Part shown: positions 12,001-24,000 of the stretch, piece after piece
Position numbering within the stretch: the first letter of the stretch is position 1
Layout: each line of letters begins with the position of its first letter
Assembly (NCBI GenBank): GCA_038030265.1
Contig: CM075938.1
Coordinates: 21,863,009-21,927,008, forward strand
DNA: 64,000 nucleotides
Source: Corythucha ciliata
Taxonomy: Eukaryota; Arthropoda; Insecta; Hemiptera; Tingidae
Direction of reading: 5' to 3'
Notes under the pieces: generated by a model
What the model was told of the DNA's origin: nothing
The model's input: the letters and a program-made list of their open reading frames with translations, nothing else
Databases searched by the model: none
Translations under genes and position numbers: made by a program

Positions 12001-15000
12001 TCGGTGGTTCTGCTCTTCCTTAAGGCCTGTTTCACACGATCAACAGAAATCAACAAAACACCACACCACAAAACGACGGACGTAAAAGTTGACGAGTGTT
12101 GAGTTGATCGTCTGAAAGACGTACCTATCTTATTTGTGTACGCTAGCTCTGGTGTGGTGTGGTGTTAATTTATGTTGATCGTGTGAAACAGGCCCAATTC
12201 AGTTCAACAGCTTTGGCCGGTTTGAAAAACGATCTACGGAAAAACAAATTTTATGATTTAACTCATTCAACAGTTTCAATCCCAGTTTTGCTGCGGAAAT
12301 TGCTTCTCCATAACCAAATGTCGCTAATTCTGCTCCTTCGAAACCGAATTTCACGGATAATTGTTATTTCAAACTTTAATTTCGTGGCCTCAGCTATTTC
12401 TATAAATCAGTTTTAAAGACTTCGCTAGTTCAAAAAACAAAATGTGGATTCGTCCGGCAAATAAAATATTATTCTCAATGGAAATTGAAGGATCACGTCC
12501 CTGACATGTGCCTGATATGTGTGAACGAGCCTCTCAATTCCCGTATGAGAATAACACTTTACTTGTCGGACGTGCCCCGTCCGGGTCCCGTTCACGGCAC
12601 TGATGTGTGTGCATCGACCTTAACTTGTTGAAGATAGATTTTCTTTCGAATAACGAGTCGAGCGTGCCTATAATTTCTTTTGTGGTTTTATAATCTTTTA
12701 AATAACCAATATGTCTATCGCTGACCCATTGTGCAATTGTTGATTTAGCTTTGGCGTCTTCTTCGATGAATTCTTGCAAGGTGGTTGGATCGTTGTTTTG
12801 TTCAATTGATTCTTCCAACACGTTAGCGACTCTTTTCTCTTCCAAAAGAATTTTCACCGGAAACTTCCAGTTTCCGTAGTTCTCCCCGGTTAATTGGGGA
12901 ATAATTATCGAGTTTGCGTTCATTGTGGCGTGTCTAGCGATGGTCTAGCGGCCCATGACCACTTAGAGTTGTTAGAACAAGCAAACCCGAGATCTATGTA
13001 TAAGAAGGTCTGCTCATGTCAGATGAAGTGCGGGGGGACACTGTGGGCAGATGACTTCAATTTATATTTAACACCTCTGCTCCACTATACTTCATAACTC
13101 TAAATAAATATTGCTTGATGGTCGTGTAGCTTGCTATCTTGGCATGAATCAATATTCATAAAAATCATTTCCAACGGAAATTAGAACGATACGAGTGCGG
13201 AACGCACCACATATTTTCTTACATACTATTCTCTTCAACAACGTACTAAAATGAGCGGTACGTAGCAGTACGACATAGTGACGTCGCTTTTGGTAGAGCT
13301 ATGAAAACAGGAGTACGGGTTACGCTAGTCTAGAAAGGGAGAATGATGGGCATACAGCTCACTGTTCTTTCACTCATCGCTTACACTTGACATTCATTTT
13401 CGCTTGTCGCCCCAAGGGTTAATCTGTAGAGCACGTTATGAAATGATTAGGTGGGCATCCTCGAATCTAGTCGCAGCTAAAACCACGCGTTTCATAATAA
13501 TGACGGCGCGAAAAATGTACAAGTTATCCGTATCTTAGCCGCTACCGCTCAATCCTCAGTCCCTCGAGGTGTCTGTCGCTCACCAACGTGAATGCATTGT
13601 CGGACGTCATCCTTCAATCAACTTACTTTGTCCGAAGAAAAATTCAAAACACTTCACAGAAAATCAAGTATCTATCTACATGCAAGTAAATATGTCGCTA
13701 TGACAACCATTCGCATTGGAGAACACCTAGGAAGAATCCCTGAAGTTTTGTTTAATAGTTTTACCCCACAATGACGTCATTTTTACCTTTCCCCCCTCGT
13801 CAATCGAAATCCATGATAGGACCTTCGTTTTTATAGACCTTGAAGCAAACCAACTTTTTTATCAATAACACACTGAATACATAACATTTTTATCACGTGT
13901 GGAGGGTACACTTCCAATATATAATAGCCCCGACAAATGAAACAATCAGAAGTTGAGATGCTTGTTTTTGCATTATTTTGTCTCGCTCGGTTGAGTGTCG
14001 CGGAGAACAGTAAACTGATGACAAGGGCGGTCGAATATTTGATGTCTTCGCAAACGGTTATGGTGACGGACGAAAAGAATCCCAAGAGTGTTTGCGCCGG
14101 CTGTGTCGTCACAGTGAACTTTGTCGTGACAACGTGTAGCTGCATCGCTGAATACGTGGCCGAAACGCAGAAGATGGAGATTCGCAGTTCGGCCAAGATG
14201 AGGAAATGGATTTGGGCAACAGAGTTTCTAGGCAAGGATAAGATGGCTCAGTCTCGTTTAGGAACCGGTTTTGTTATACATCCGTACTGTTCACGCTTGG
14301 ACGGATTTGTGGCGTATGAAAACGACATCGGAGCTATTAGACTTGAGAAACCCTTCTCATTGGAATCAAAGGAGTTGAATCCAATTACTTGGCACAATCT
14401 TAAGGACGATTTTGAAGCGCAACAGTATTGGCTTCAATTGGAGCAAGCAAAAACTGAGCTATTCATCGTTATATTTAACAAAGACACCATCAAGCATCGC
14501 TGCTTGGCATCAGTCCCCTACTGTATCATTACTACATCTGCAGTACAAATAGCCAGAGGGCTCAACTGTCGTCTCGATTTGTGTCCATACATCAGTCAAA
14601 AACCAGTAAGGGGATACCTGTCACAATCCGAGAGGGCTAAATGTGACGGCCCTTGGCTCGAAGGTGATGAGTTGTTGTGCGGTTTTAAGACAAATTCCAG
14701 TGATGTTCGAACGGCGGACTGTGCGGCCTATCCGGGGAGCCCAGTGTTCAATAAGACCGGCTCGCTGGTGGGAATGTTACAGAACAATGAACTTTGCGAT
14801 ACTCCGTACTTCATAATGGGAGTGGACCGCTTGAAAGAGGTTTTCCAGAAGATATACTATTTGGACGAGAAATGTTCTTCGTATTCGGGTCCTCGTGGGC
14901 GGAATCGGAAGAAGACCGTAAGTGACGGCAGTGAGATGAACTTGGGCAGTGACTTGCTTCTTTCCTTTGCTTTTCTGAAAAATATGTTTTGAAGGAACAT

Positions 15001-18000
15001 TCATTTCTTTAAGTTCCAAATAAACGTTCACAGCAAGCATACTTTTGATTTGCAATCCACTGATTACTGAGAGTCCCCATCACGAGTGTTCTGCACTAAA
15101 TGGAATACGCTATTATTATTATTGGCGATTGCAGCTATCACTAGCGGCGCAAGTGTCATGTGATAATGAAACCGGTACTCCCAACATATGTTAAATGATA
15201 ACAAGTTTTGTGTTTTTTAAAGTGGTTTTTTCGTGGTCAACGTCCGTAACATACCGGGGAAAAAGTATTCAGTTGGTGTAAAGTGACGAGAAATGACGGA
15301 TATGGTTTCTGATACATTTATACTCAAACGTCAAGCAAGCTCCCAAGCCTTTCGACGGTCGACCTTCTCCCAACAATGGGCTAATTGATAACTGACACCG
15401 TTGAACCCGTCTCGGTTACGACGGGAAGAGCAACCGAAGACACCGCAGTTTTCTCTGGATTCACCCTTGAGAGACATCCTACGGGCGCCTCATCATTTCT
15501 TTATTGGTACTCGCCAGCTCACCCGTTTCGTTTTAGTGCTCAGAGAACGGCACGGCCTCAGCAAAATGGTCGAAAACGTTTTTGAATCGGTGTTTTCGAG
15601 TTTTCTTGCCCCAACAAATAGTTGACCGTGAAAGTTTCTGTACTATTGTAGGTACCGTATCCCGCATAACCGTCTTGTTTTCTTGATTCGGTGATGCCAA
15701 AGGTACAATATCGGGTCGGATTATTTAGCCGTAGTTCACAGTAAAAAAGTGTCACTGTCTAACATGTTTGATACATGGAACTTCCTCATTGTAGAAAACC
15801 TCTGTAGTGGTTTGTTGTCAAACTACAACAAAAAAATGACATGGAGTACCGGCGGACTCAATGTTTCTCTGAAACGCCGCCAGATATCGTATCCCTTAGC
15901 TACAATCGCCAATGGGAAATAAAGCTAGAATAGCGGCGAAATTCGGCCCAATTTCGAAAGTGGCTTTAAAAATTCTTTTTGGTGTATGCTTTGAGGATTT
16001 TAAGAGTCTTCAACGATAGGGGGCGGCGAACCTATTTTTAAGGGCGCGATGTTGGCCAACTCATCCCTATAAGGAATGAAAAAAATTGCCCAAACGAGGT
16101 GACCGTTGTTGTGTACTGAGTCGATAAAATGCCCTACCTTTTTCGAGTCGATAAAATGCCCTACCTTTTTCGAGTCGATAAAATTTGCCCTAAGTCCGTG
16201 AGCTAATTACTCCATGAGTTATGGCACAATTTGTAAAAAAAACAAAAAAAAAAAACGTTGTTTTTGACTTGATTAGTTTATTAAAATCCCCACGCCCTAC
16301 TTTTAGTGATGAAGTCGTTTCGTATGTCGTTTCTGAAGTTGTTGTTGGTGCTGAATCAAATGCACGGTAGCTCTATTCTCTGAGATCAATATTAATTTAC
16401 TTATGAACGAAAATACCCGAAAAAACTCGATTTTTTAGGCCCTAAAAAATTGGTATCATGATTTACGCAGGAATGACCATTTTCTTTGAGCTGAATTGAA
16501 TAAGCTATTGTCGGGATCGGTAGCAACAATTCTTTTTGAGTTACGGAGTAACATCTTCGGCATTTTCAAAGGGTTTGTCCTTTTATTCGTGGGCGTATCT
16601 CACAAAGTATTAACCACAGCGATACCTGCAAACGCTCATTCGATTCAGCACAAAAAACTACGTGGTAGCAGCGAACACGGTTAGTCCTACCCAAAATCTT
16701 GATACACATTTTCATGGCACATCAAAGTATCGGGGAAAACTCGATTTTTTAGGTATTTTCATTAGTAACTCAAAGAATATTGATCGCAGAGAAACGAGCC
16801 ACCATGCATTCGATTCAGCTCCAAAAACTAATTTAGAAATCACATCGTCATCAACTACATTGGTAATCGGTGGACGTGAGGATTTTTCTGTATTATTCAA
16901 GTAAAAAAACTAGTTTTTGGCTAGTTTTAGGACTCTTCGAATCCTGGAAGTATGCATCAAAAGGAATTTTTGAAGCCACATTTTAAGTTGGACCGAATTT
17001 AGCCGCTATTCTGCCTTTTTTTAAAGCTTTATTTCCTGTACTAGATTTTATACTGTGATCAAAACTGTTTTCAATGGTTTCTTGACTCAAGGAAGCTTCG
17101 AGGAACGTTCATAAATATGGAACTTTGTTACGCCACCGAAGTCGTTGTGTTTCCACAATAAACGAGGACGACTACCTAGTCACCATCCATCTTATGGCGT
17201 AGATATTGTGGGATTTTTTTGTAGATATATAATCACAAAAGATATTGTCTTCCCACACGTCCTCTTTTTATTGTTCCTAACCGGTTTTCGGTCTACAAGG
17301 AAACCATCTTCGGGGAAAAAGAATTCTTGTCAAAAACCAAAAAAAAAAAAACCTCTAAAAAATCTTTCGTGTAGAGCACATCTATCACAGTCAAAAACGA
17401 ATCTCTTTGATTTGTTTTTGACTGTGATAGATGTGCTCTACACGAAAAATTTTTTAGAGGTTTTTTTTTTGGTTTTTGACAAGAATTCTTTTTCCCCGAA
17501 GATGGTTTCCTTGTAGACCGAAAACCGGTTAGGAACAATAAAAAAAGGACGTGTGGGAAGACAATATCTTTAGTGATTATATAACTACCTAGTCAAGTAA
17601 AACAACATTTTCAAAATTTAACTGATCAACGATTTACTTGAAAGAGGCTATTTTCACAATTCACCATAAATTCCGTACGATACACTAAAAAATGAGCAAT
17701 TTTTTGCTCTCGTATATTCCGTCACTGCTTGGAGTGCTACGACGCTGTTCAAGGGGAAGTGACATAGGTAGTAAATTTATTATTATTAATTATTCTTTAA
17801 GCCATACAATATGATTAATATTTAATTTTTAGGGATTTGGCTTAATAAATAAGTTCTCTGTCGACGTCCTCAGCACAAGAAGGCGAAAGCTCAGGAAACG
17901 AAGAAGTAGAAGAGCAAAAAGCCAAAGCCCTAAAAATAAAATATTAATCATAGGTAATACTTGTTCGGTCAAGCAAAATTTAGCGTTCGCAACTCGTGAA

Positions 18001-21000
18001 GAGCATCTTTACGCGCTAGTTGTTAGTAATTAGCGAACTCGGCGTTGCCTCGCTCGTTTAACGCAACTCGCGCGTAAAGTGAAGCTTTCCTCACTCCTTG
18101 TGAGATATTCTATTTCAGCTGTCCTACTGTTGAGTCCTACTTTCAGTCGCAAGCGTCTTACTTTTGTCAGGGCCTCGGAAATTGTATTTTACATCTGGAC
18201 CCTATCCATTAACTGGTGTGAAAATACCCTCCATGGCGGTACCACTAGCGTTATAAAATTATTCGTGATTGAGCGTCGTTGCTTGCGTTATGTTTCAACG
18301 CAGGTTTAACGCTAACCTCCGGGTCACCCTAGTAGTGGTCAATCACAGAACTTTCTCAATTGTGGCCAACGTCGTCACAGAATTGACCGGTTGTCTTCGC
18401 AGAAACCTTGAATTGACGTTTCCTACATTTCATCTGAGAATGGGGAGCTTGCACATTCTTCAATCACTGCGGTGTTTCTTGAAGAGGGCTCTTCAACAAG
18501 ACAATTGCCCACATTAAACATTGAAATCAATCAAGGGTTTTTTTTAGGCAAATTTTTAAAAATTTTGAGTGGGGGTTTGATTACGTTAAAAAGCAGTTAA
18601 TGAAATGGATGGTGTTGGGAAGAGGAGGGAAGACGCGTTTTCTGGCGTTTAATTTTTCTTCTTATTTGTAAACAAGACATTTTAGAGTTTCCTCAAATAC
18701 TTCAAAACTGCTCTTTGACGTCATTTTTTCTGTCGCACCATCCATCCCCTCCTGAAAAACTTTGAAATTTATTTTAAAATCACCAGACACACCAATTGGG
18801 CTGCAACTACCGTTGATATCCTTGTCCGAATGTGCCAATTCACTGATAATACTTTTCCCTCAAATCGGGCATTCATGCCAGTTCCGCATTATTGATTTTT
18901 CTCCATTTTTTCACTTATAGCCAATAATCTGTACTGTTCTATAATATTACCCGCACAAATTAATTATTTCTCCCAATTTTTGACGCAAATTTGATACTTT
19001 CCCTTATTTTAGCCACGAATGAGCGTTAATTTTAGCGGCAAATTTGCTCTTTTTCTCCATTTCAGCAGCAAATTGACGATTTTTCATTTGTTGTTTTTAA
19101 TTTGCGCTTTTTCTAGAATTTACTTACGAAGTTGCCTTCAGAAGCCGAATCGAATTGGTGATTCCCAACTATAAAAGAACTGAATTGCTCATCACTGCTG
19201 ATAAAGTGGGGTCATCAAAGAGAGGATGAGAGGGATGGGTTTTCAAAATAAGGACCTAGTTGCTATAACTACACGAAAAGAGAAAAAGAAAGAAAGGTGT
19301 GAAATTGGTCACTATTTTATCAGGGGACGGCGCACCCCCTCCAGCCCGCTATGAGCAATCCAGGCTTATATATCGTTGGTGATTCCTACATTTCATCCGC
19401 AAATTAGCTATTTTTATCTTTTATAGCTGCGAATAATCAATTTTTCCAAATTTTGGCCGATTATTTAAGCTTCTTCTCACTTTAACGGTGAATCAGCAAT
19501 TTGTTCACTCAAAATTTGCGCTTTTCTCACGGTATTTTTCATAATTTTAGTGGCGAGTAAAAGTAGGGTAGTTTATTTATTTTTCATTCCCACCTAGAAC
19601 TTTTTTTTTTTTTATCCTCTGATCTTGAATTTTGTGAGTCAAATTTTTTTTCTGACATTACGATATAATTCAATAATTCGCAGTTAATTAGCCCGAGTGG
19701 CGCACTTCTATTCTACACGCGGCTAATTAAACGAAATTAGTCTTATCTTATATAATTATTACATAAACTTACTAAAATCCAAATCTTATACATCTTATAT
19801 ACTTATCTTATATACTTATTAAAACGCTAAGTCCCCTCTTGTAGTCACTTTATGAATTGTAATTAATCGTGGTTATGAGTGAAAAGAGTAACGAGTAAAT
19901 AACACCCCACGTTTGAGTCGTATAGAGCTTATTGATGGTTTTAGAGTGATATGTTACCCACTATTTTTTCCCGATGAGCCATTTGAGAGCTTAAAGCGAT
20001 AAAAAACATTTATTTTAAAGTTGTTCCGCGCAAGTAATCTTCTGAATTCGCTAATAACACTGCATGACAAACAACCAATTCACGAAAAATACCTGGCGCG
20101 TATGTAACGCGGATAGCGTTACATTTGCTGAATTTAAAAAAAAAAAAAAAAATGGGTGTGCTTGAGGAGGGTTGGTGAGTCTTCAACTGCCGTAATAAAA
20201 TAAGTTACTTCAAGGAATCTTTACTGTAGGAGGAAAAAAGGAGTGAAAAATCCAATCACAGCCGTTGAACTTGAAAAAAAGGAGAGCGACGCATGGTATG
20301 CGCGTCATTGTAGAGAAGGAGCATTCCCCCACGCGTATAAAGCGTTATTTCCCTCTTTTCACTCATACTCACTCTCTCACGCTATCCCCGTTTTAATAGC
20401 GTCACCTCGCTCACTTCAGATAGATTTCACCGCTATTGAGAAGCTGCGGGTAAAATATTTTTATTTACTCCCGGAACTGCGCTTTGCCCGCTTCTTGGAG
20501 CGTCTTTTTTCCGTATTGTCGCATCGCGTCATTCACCCCCCTCATCCACCACCTTCACTTTAGCATCAAACTTTCTTTTCTTTCCCCGGTGTCCACAATG
20601 TCCTGTTTTAGGTTGAATTTACAGACAGCCAACGCGGGGGCAGAATTTCGCGACTGTCTGGAGATGAAAAAATTGCTTCCTTTTTTTTTTCTTTTGGCTT
20701 CAAATTGATTGACTAAAAAACATATGGAATGTCTGTGACGGTGAAAACATATTCATTCGATACTTGTTTAAAATCTTGGTTTATAATAGCCCCGACAAAT
20801 GAAACACTCAGAATTTGAGATGCTTGTTTTCGCATTATTTTGTCTCGCTCGGGTGAGTGTCGCGGAGAACAGCAAACTGACAAGGGCGGTCACATTGTTG
20901 ATGGTTTCGCAAACGGTTTTGGTGACGGACGAAAAGAATCCCAAGAGTGTTTGCGCTGGCTATGTCGTCACAGTGAACTTTGTCACGACAACGTGTAGTT

Positions 21001-24000
21001 GCATCGCTGACTACGTGGCCGAAACGCAGAAGATGGAGATTCGCAGTTCGGCCAAGATGAGGAAAAAGGTTTGGGCGCCAGGGTCTCTAAGCAAGAATAA
21101 GAAGTCTCCGTCTCGTTTGGGAACCGGTTTTGTTATACATCCGTACTGTTCACACTTGGGTGGATTTGTGGCGTATGAAAACGACCTCGGAGCTATTAGA
21201 CTTGAGAAACCCTTCTCATTGGAATCAAAGATGTTGAAGCCTATCACTTGGCACAATTTTAAGGACGATTTTGAAGCGCAACAGTATTGGCTTCAATTGG
21301 AGCAAGCAAAAACAGAGCTATTTATCGTTAAATTAAACACAGACACCACCAAGAGTGACTATCGTACTATCATTTCTATATCTGCTATACAAATAGCCAG
21401 AGGGCTCAACTGTCGTCTCGATTTGTGTCCACACATCAGTCAAAAACCAGTAAGGGGATACCTGTCACAATCCGAGAGGGCTAAATGTGACGACCCTTGG
21501 CTCGAAGGTGATGAGTTGTTGTGCGGTTTTAAGACATATTCTAGTGATGTTCGAACGACGGAGTGTGTGGCCTATCCGGGGAGCCCAGTGTTCAATAATA
21601 CCGGTTCGTTAGTGGGAATGTTACAGAACAATGAACTTTGCGATACTCCGTACTTCATAATGGGAGTGGACCGCTTGAAAGAGGCTTTCCAGAAGATATA
21701 CAATTTGGATGAGAAATGTTCTTCGTATTCGGGTCCTCGTGGGCGGAATCGGAAGAAGACCGTAAGTGACGGCAGTGAGATGAACTTGGGCAGTAACTTG
21801 CTCCTTTACTTTGCTTTTCTGAAAAATATGTTTTGAAGGAACATTAATTTCTTTAAGTTCAAAATAAACGTTCACTGCAAGCATACTTTCGATTTGCAAT
21901 CCACTGATTACTGAGTTCCAAACACATGTGGTTTAAAAGGTTCTATGCCCAATTAACATTTTTTGTTCTAAAAGACGTCTATTAGACGTCTACATGAACG
22001 TCTAATAGACGTCTAAAATATGTATACATGGACACTATTTGACGTCTAATAGACGTCTATTTAAGGTCTATTTAACGTTTAATAGTCGTCTATCTGCATT
22101 GGTTTTGGTTCCACTTCAGAAATAAAATAAAAAGGAAAGCTTTTGGTGTTTTTTATATTTTTCTAAACACGAAGCGCGAATATTTAAAAAGTATTAATAT
22201 AAAATCATGTGGCGGGGAATGTCACCACATTACCCTCCCACAGGAGGGTTCGCAGATCCTCTTGCCGTTATGTCGCTGATTTGTCCGCCGGGTCCTGTCG
22301 TTGACGGTTGGTTAGCGTCCCTCGGCGCTATGAGCAGACTGTCGGGCTAACGGTTCGTTAGCGTCCCTTGGTGCTGTCCATAAATATTGGAGTTGACTGA
22401 TTGCGTTGATCGGCTCGGTCCAGTCCAGTGTCGTCTTCTTCGCCGGGTTCGGCAAGGACAGGGAATGATTCGGACAGGATCGGATCGGTCTCACTCGATG
22501 AATTCTGGGGCAGACACAAATGTCGCTAAGCCCCGTAATATCTACCAAGCTCCAGATTTTTTAAACTTAAGATTTTTTTTAAACTCTGATTTACAGGTCA
22601 CAGCGTACTCTGAGAAGTCCTTGAAAAAAGAAGTGCTAATCGCTCTTTTGCAGCTAAAATTGAGCGCCAATTGAACGCTAAAATAAAGAGAAATCGCAAA
22701 TACACTGTGATAAACAAAAACTGATAAAAATCCTAAATTTAATTCGCGGTTAAAATTGAGCAAAATCGCTAATTCACGGATCAAATTGAAAAAAAAAGCG
22801 ACAAATCCTGGATTAAGTGTGGAAAAAACGATAATTCACGGATACTAATGAACAAAATTACTAATTCACGGCTAAAGTAAAGAAAAAGGCTAATTCGCTG
22901 CTAAAATGGAGAAAGACGCTAAAAATTCACGGCTAAAACTGAGGAAACTCAAATCCGTGGTTTGTGAAGTCAACTTCAAGACTAAAACCGAGAAAAAACG
23001 CTAATTCGCGGCTAATATTGGGAGAAATAACTAATTTGCGCGGCTAAAATTAAAGTCAACTTTAATTCACACCTTAAATTGAGAAAAATTGATGATTCAC
23101 TGCTTAATAGTGAAGACATCGCTATTTCGCTGGTAAAAATTGAGGGAAATTGCTTGAACGTTACTTGGATGTACTAAAATTGAGAGAAAACGCAAGTTCA
23201 TGGTGGGTTTTAAGAAAAACCGCTAATTAGCTGGTACAATTTTTTTAAAAAAAACCCTAAATCGAGGAAAATCACTTGTTCATGGATAAAATGCTGAAAA
23301 AGCACTAATTCCCGGATAAAATCGAGAAAAAAAGCTAATTCGTGAATGAAACTAGGAATAGACGCTATATAGCGGATAAAGTCTCGGAAAAACAATAATT
23401 CGTAGTGGATAAAAATGCAAAAAAATCACTAATTCACGCTGCTAAAATGGAGAATAACGCTAAATTTGAATCTAAGTTGAGCAAAACGCTGATTCGCTGT
23501 TAAAATAGAGAGAACTCAAATCAAACGCTACTTGCTCAAATTAAAACTGCTAATAATAAAGCTGCTGAAATATGGAAAAAGCGGTAATTCACGGGAGGAA
23601 AATCACAAATTCACTTGCAAGTGCAGAATTAGCGCAAATTAGTGTACTTGATGGAAATTTCAATTTGCGAATAAAATTGAGATTACGCCAATGCGCGGCA
23701 TATTTCATGTGGCTAAAATGGAAAAAAAGCGCAAATTCGTAGCTACAGGTATAAAAAGCCGCTAGTTCGCCGCTAAAATTGAGAAAAACGTTAATTGCAG
23801 CTAAAATAGACAAATAGCGCGTTCAAAATATGACCCTGACCCCTGAAAGCTGCCCACCTGTATGTCTGATAGGCTACGCTCGTAGTAATCGTGTATTTTT
23901 CTCAATTTTACACGTGAGCACGACTTTGTCTCACTTTTAGCCACAAATTAGCGCTTTTTCTAAATTCCTGCCACAAATGAGCGACCTTCCACAATTTTAG

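Noticed and set aside
17145..17538. Two opposite-strand frames giving almost the same peptide
   Set aside because: They are the two arms of the hairpin 17221-17588 read from each strand, not a conserved gene.
20243..20708. Frames of 106 and 74 codons before SPH copy 2
   Set aside because: The homologous region before copy 3 does not keep these frames open, so the DNA is conserved as flank, not as protein.
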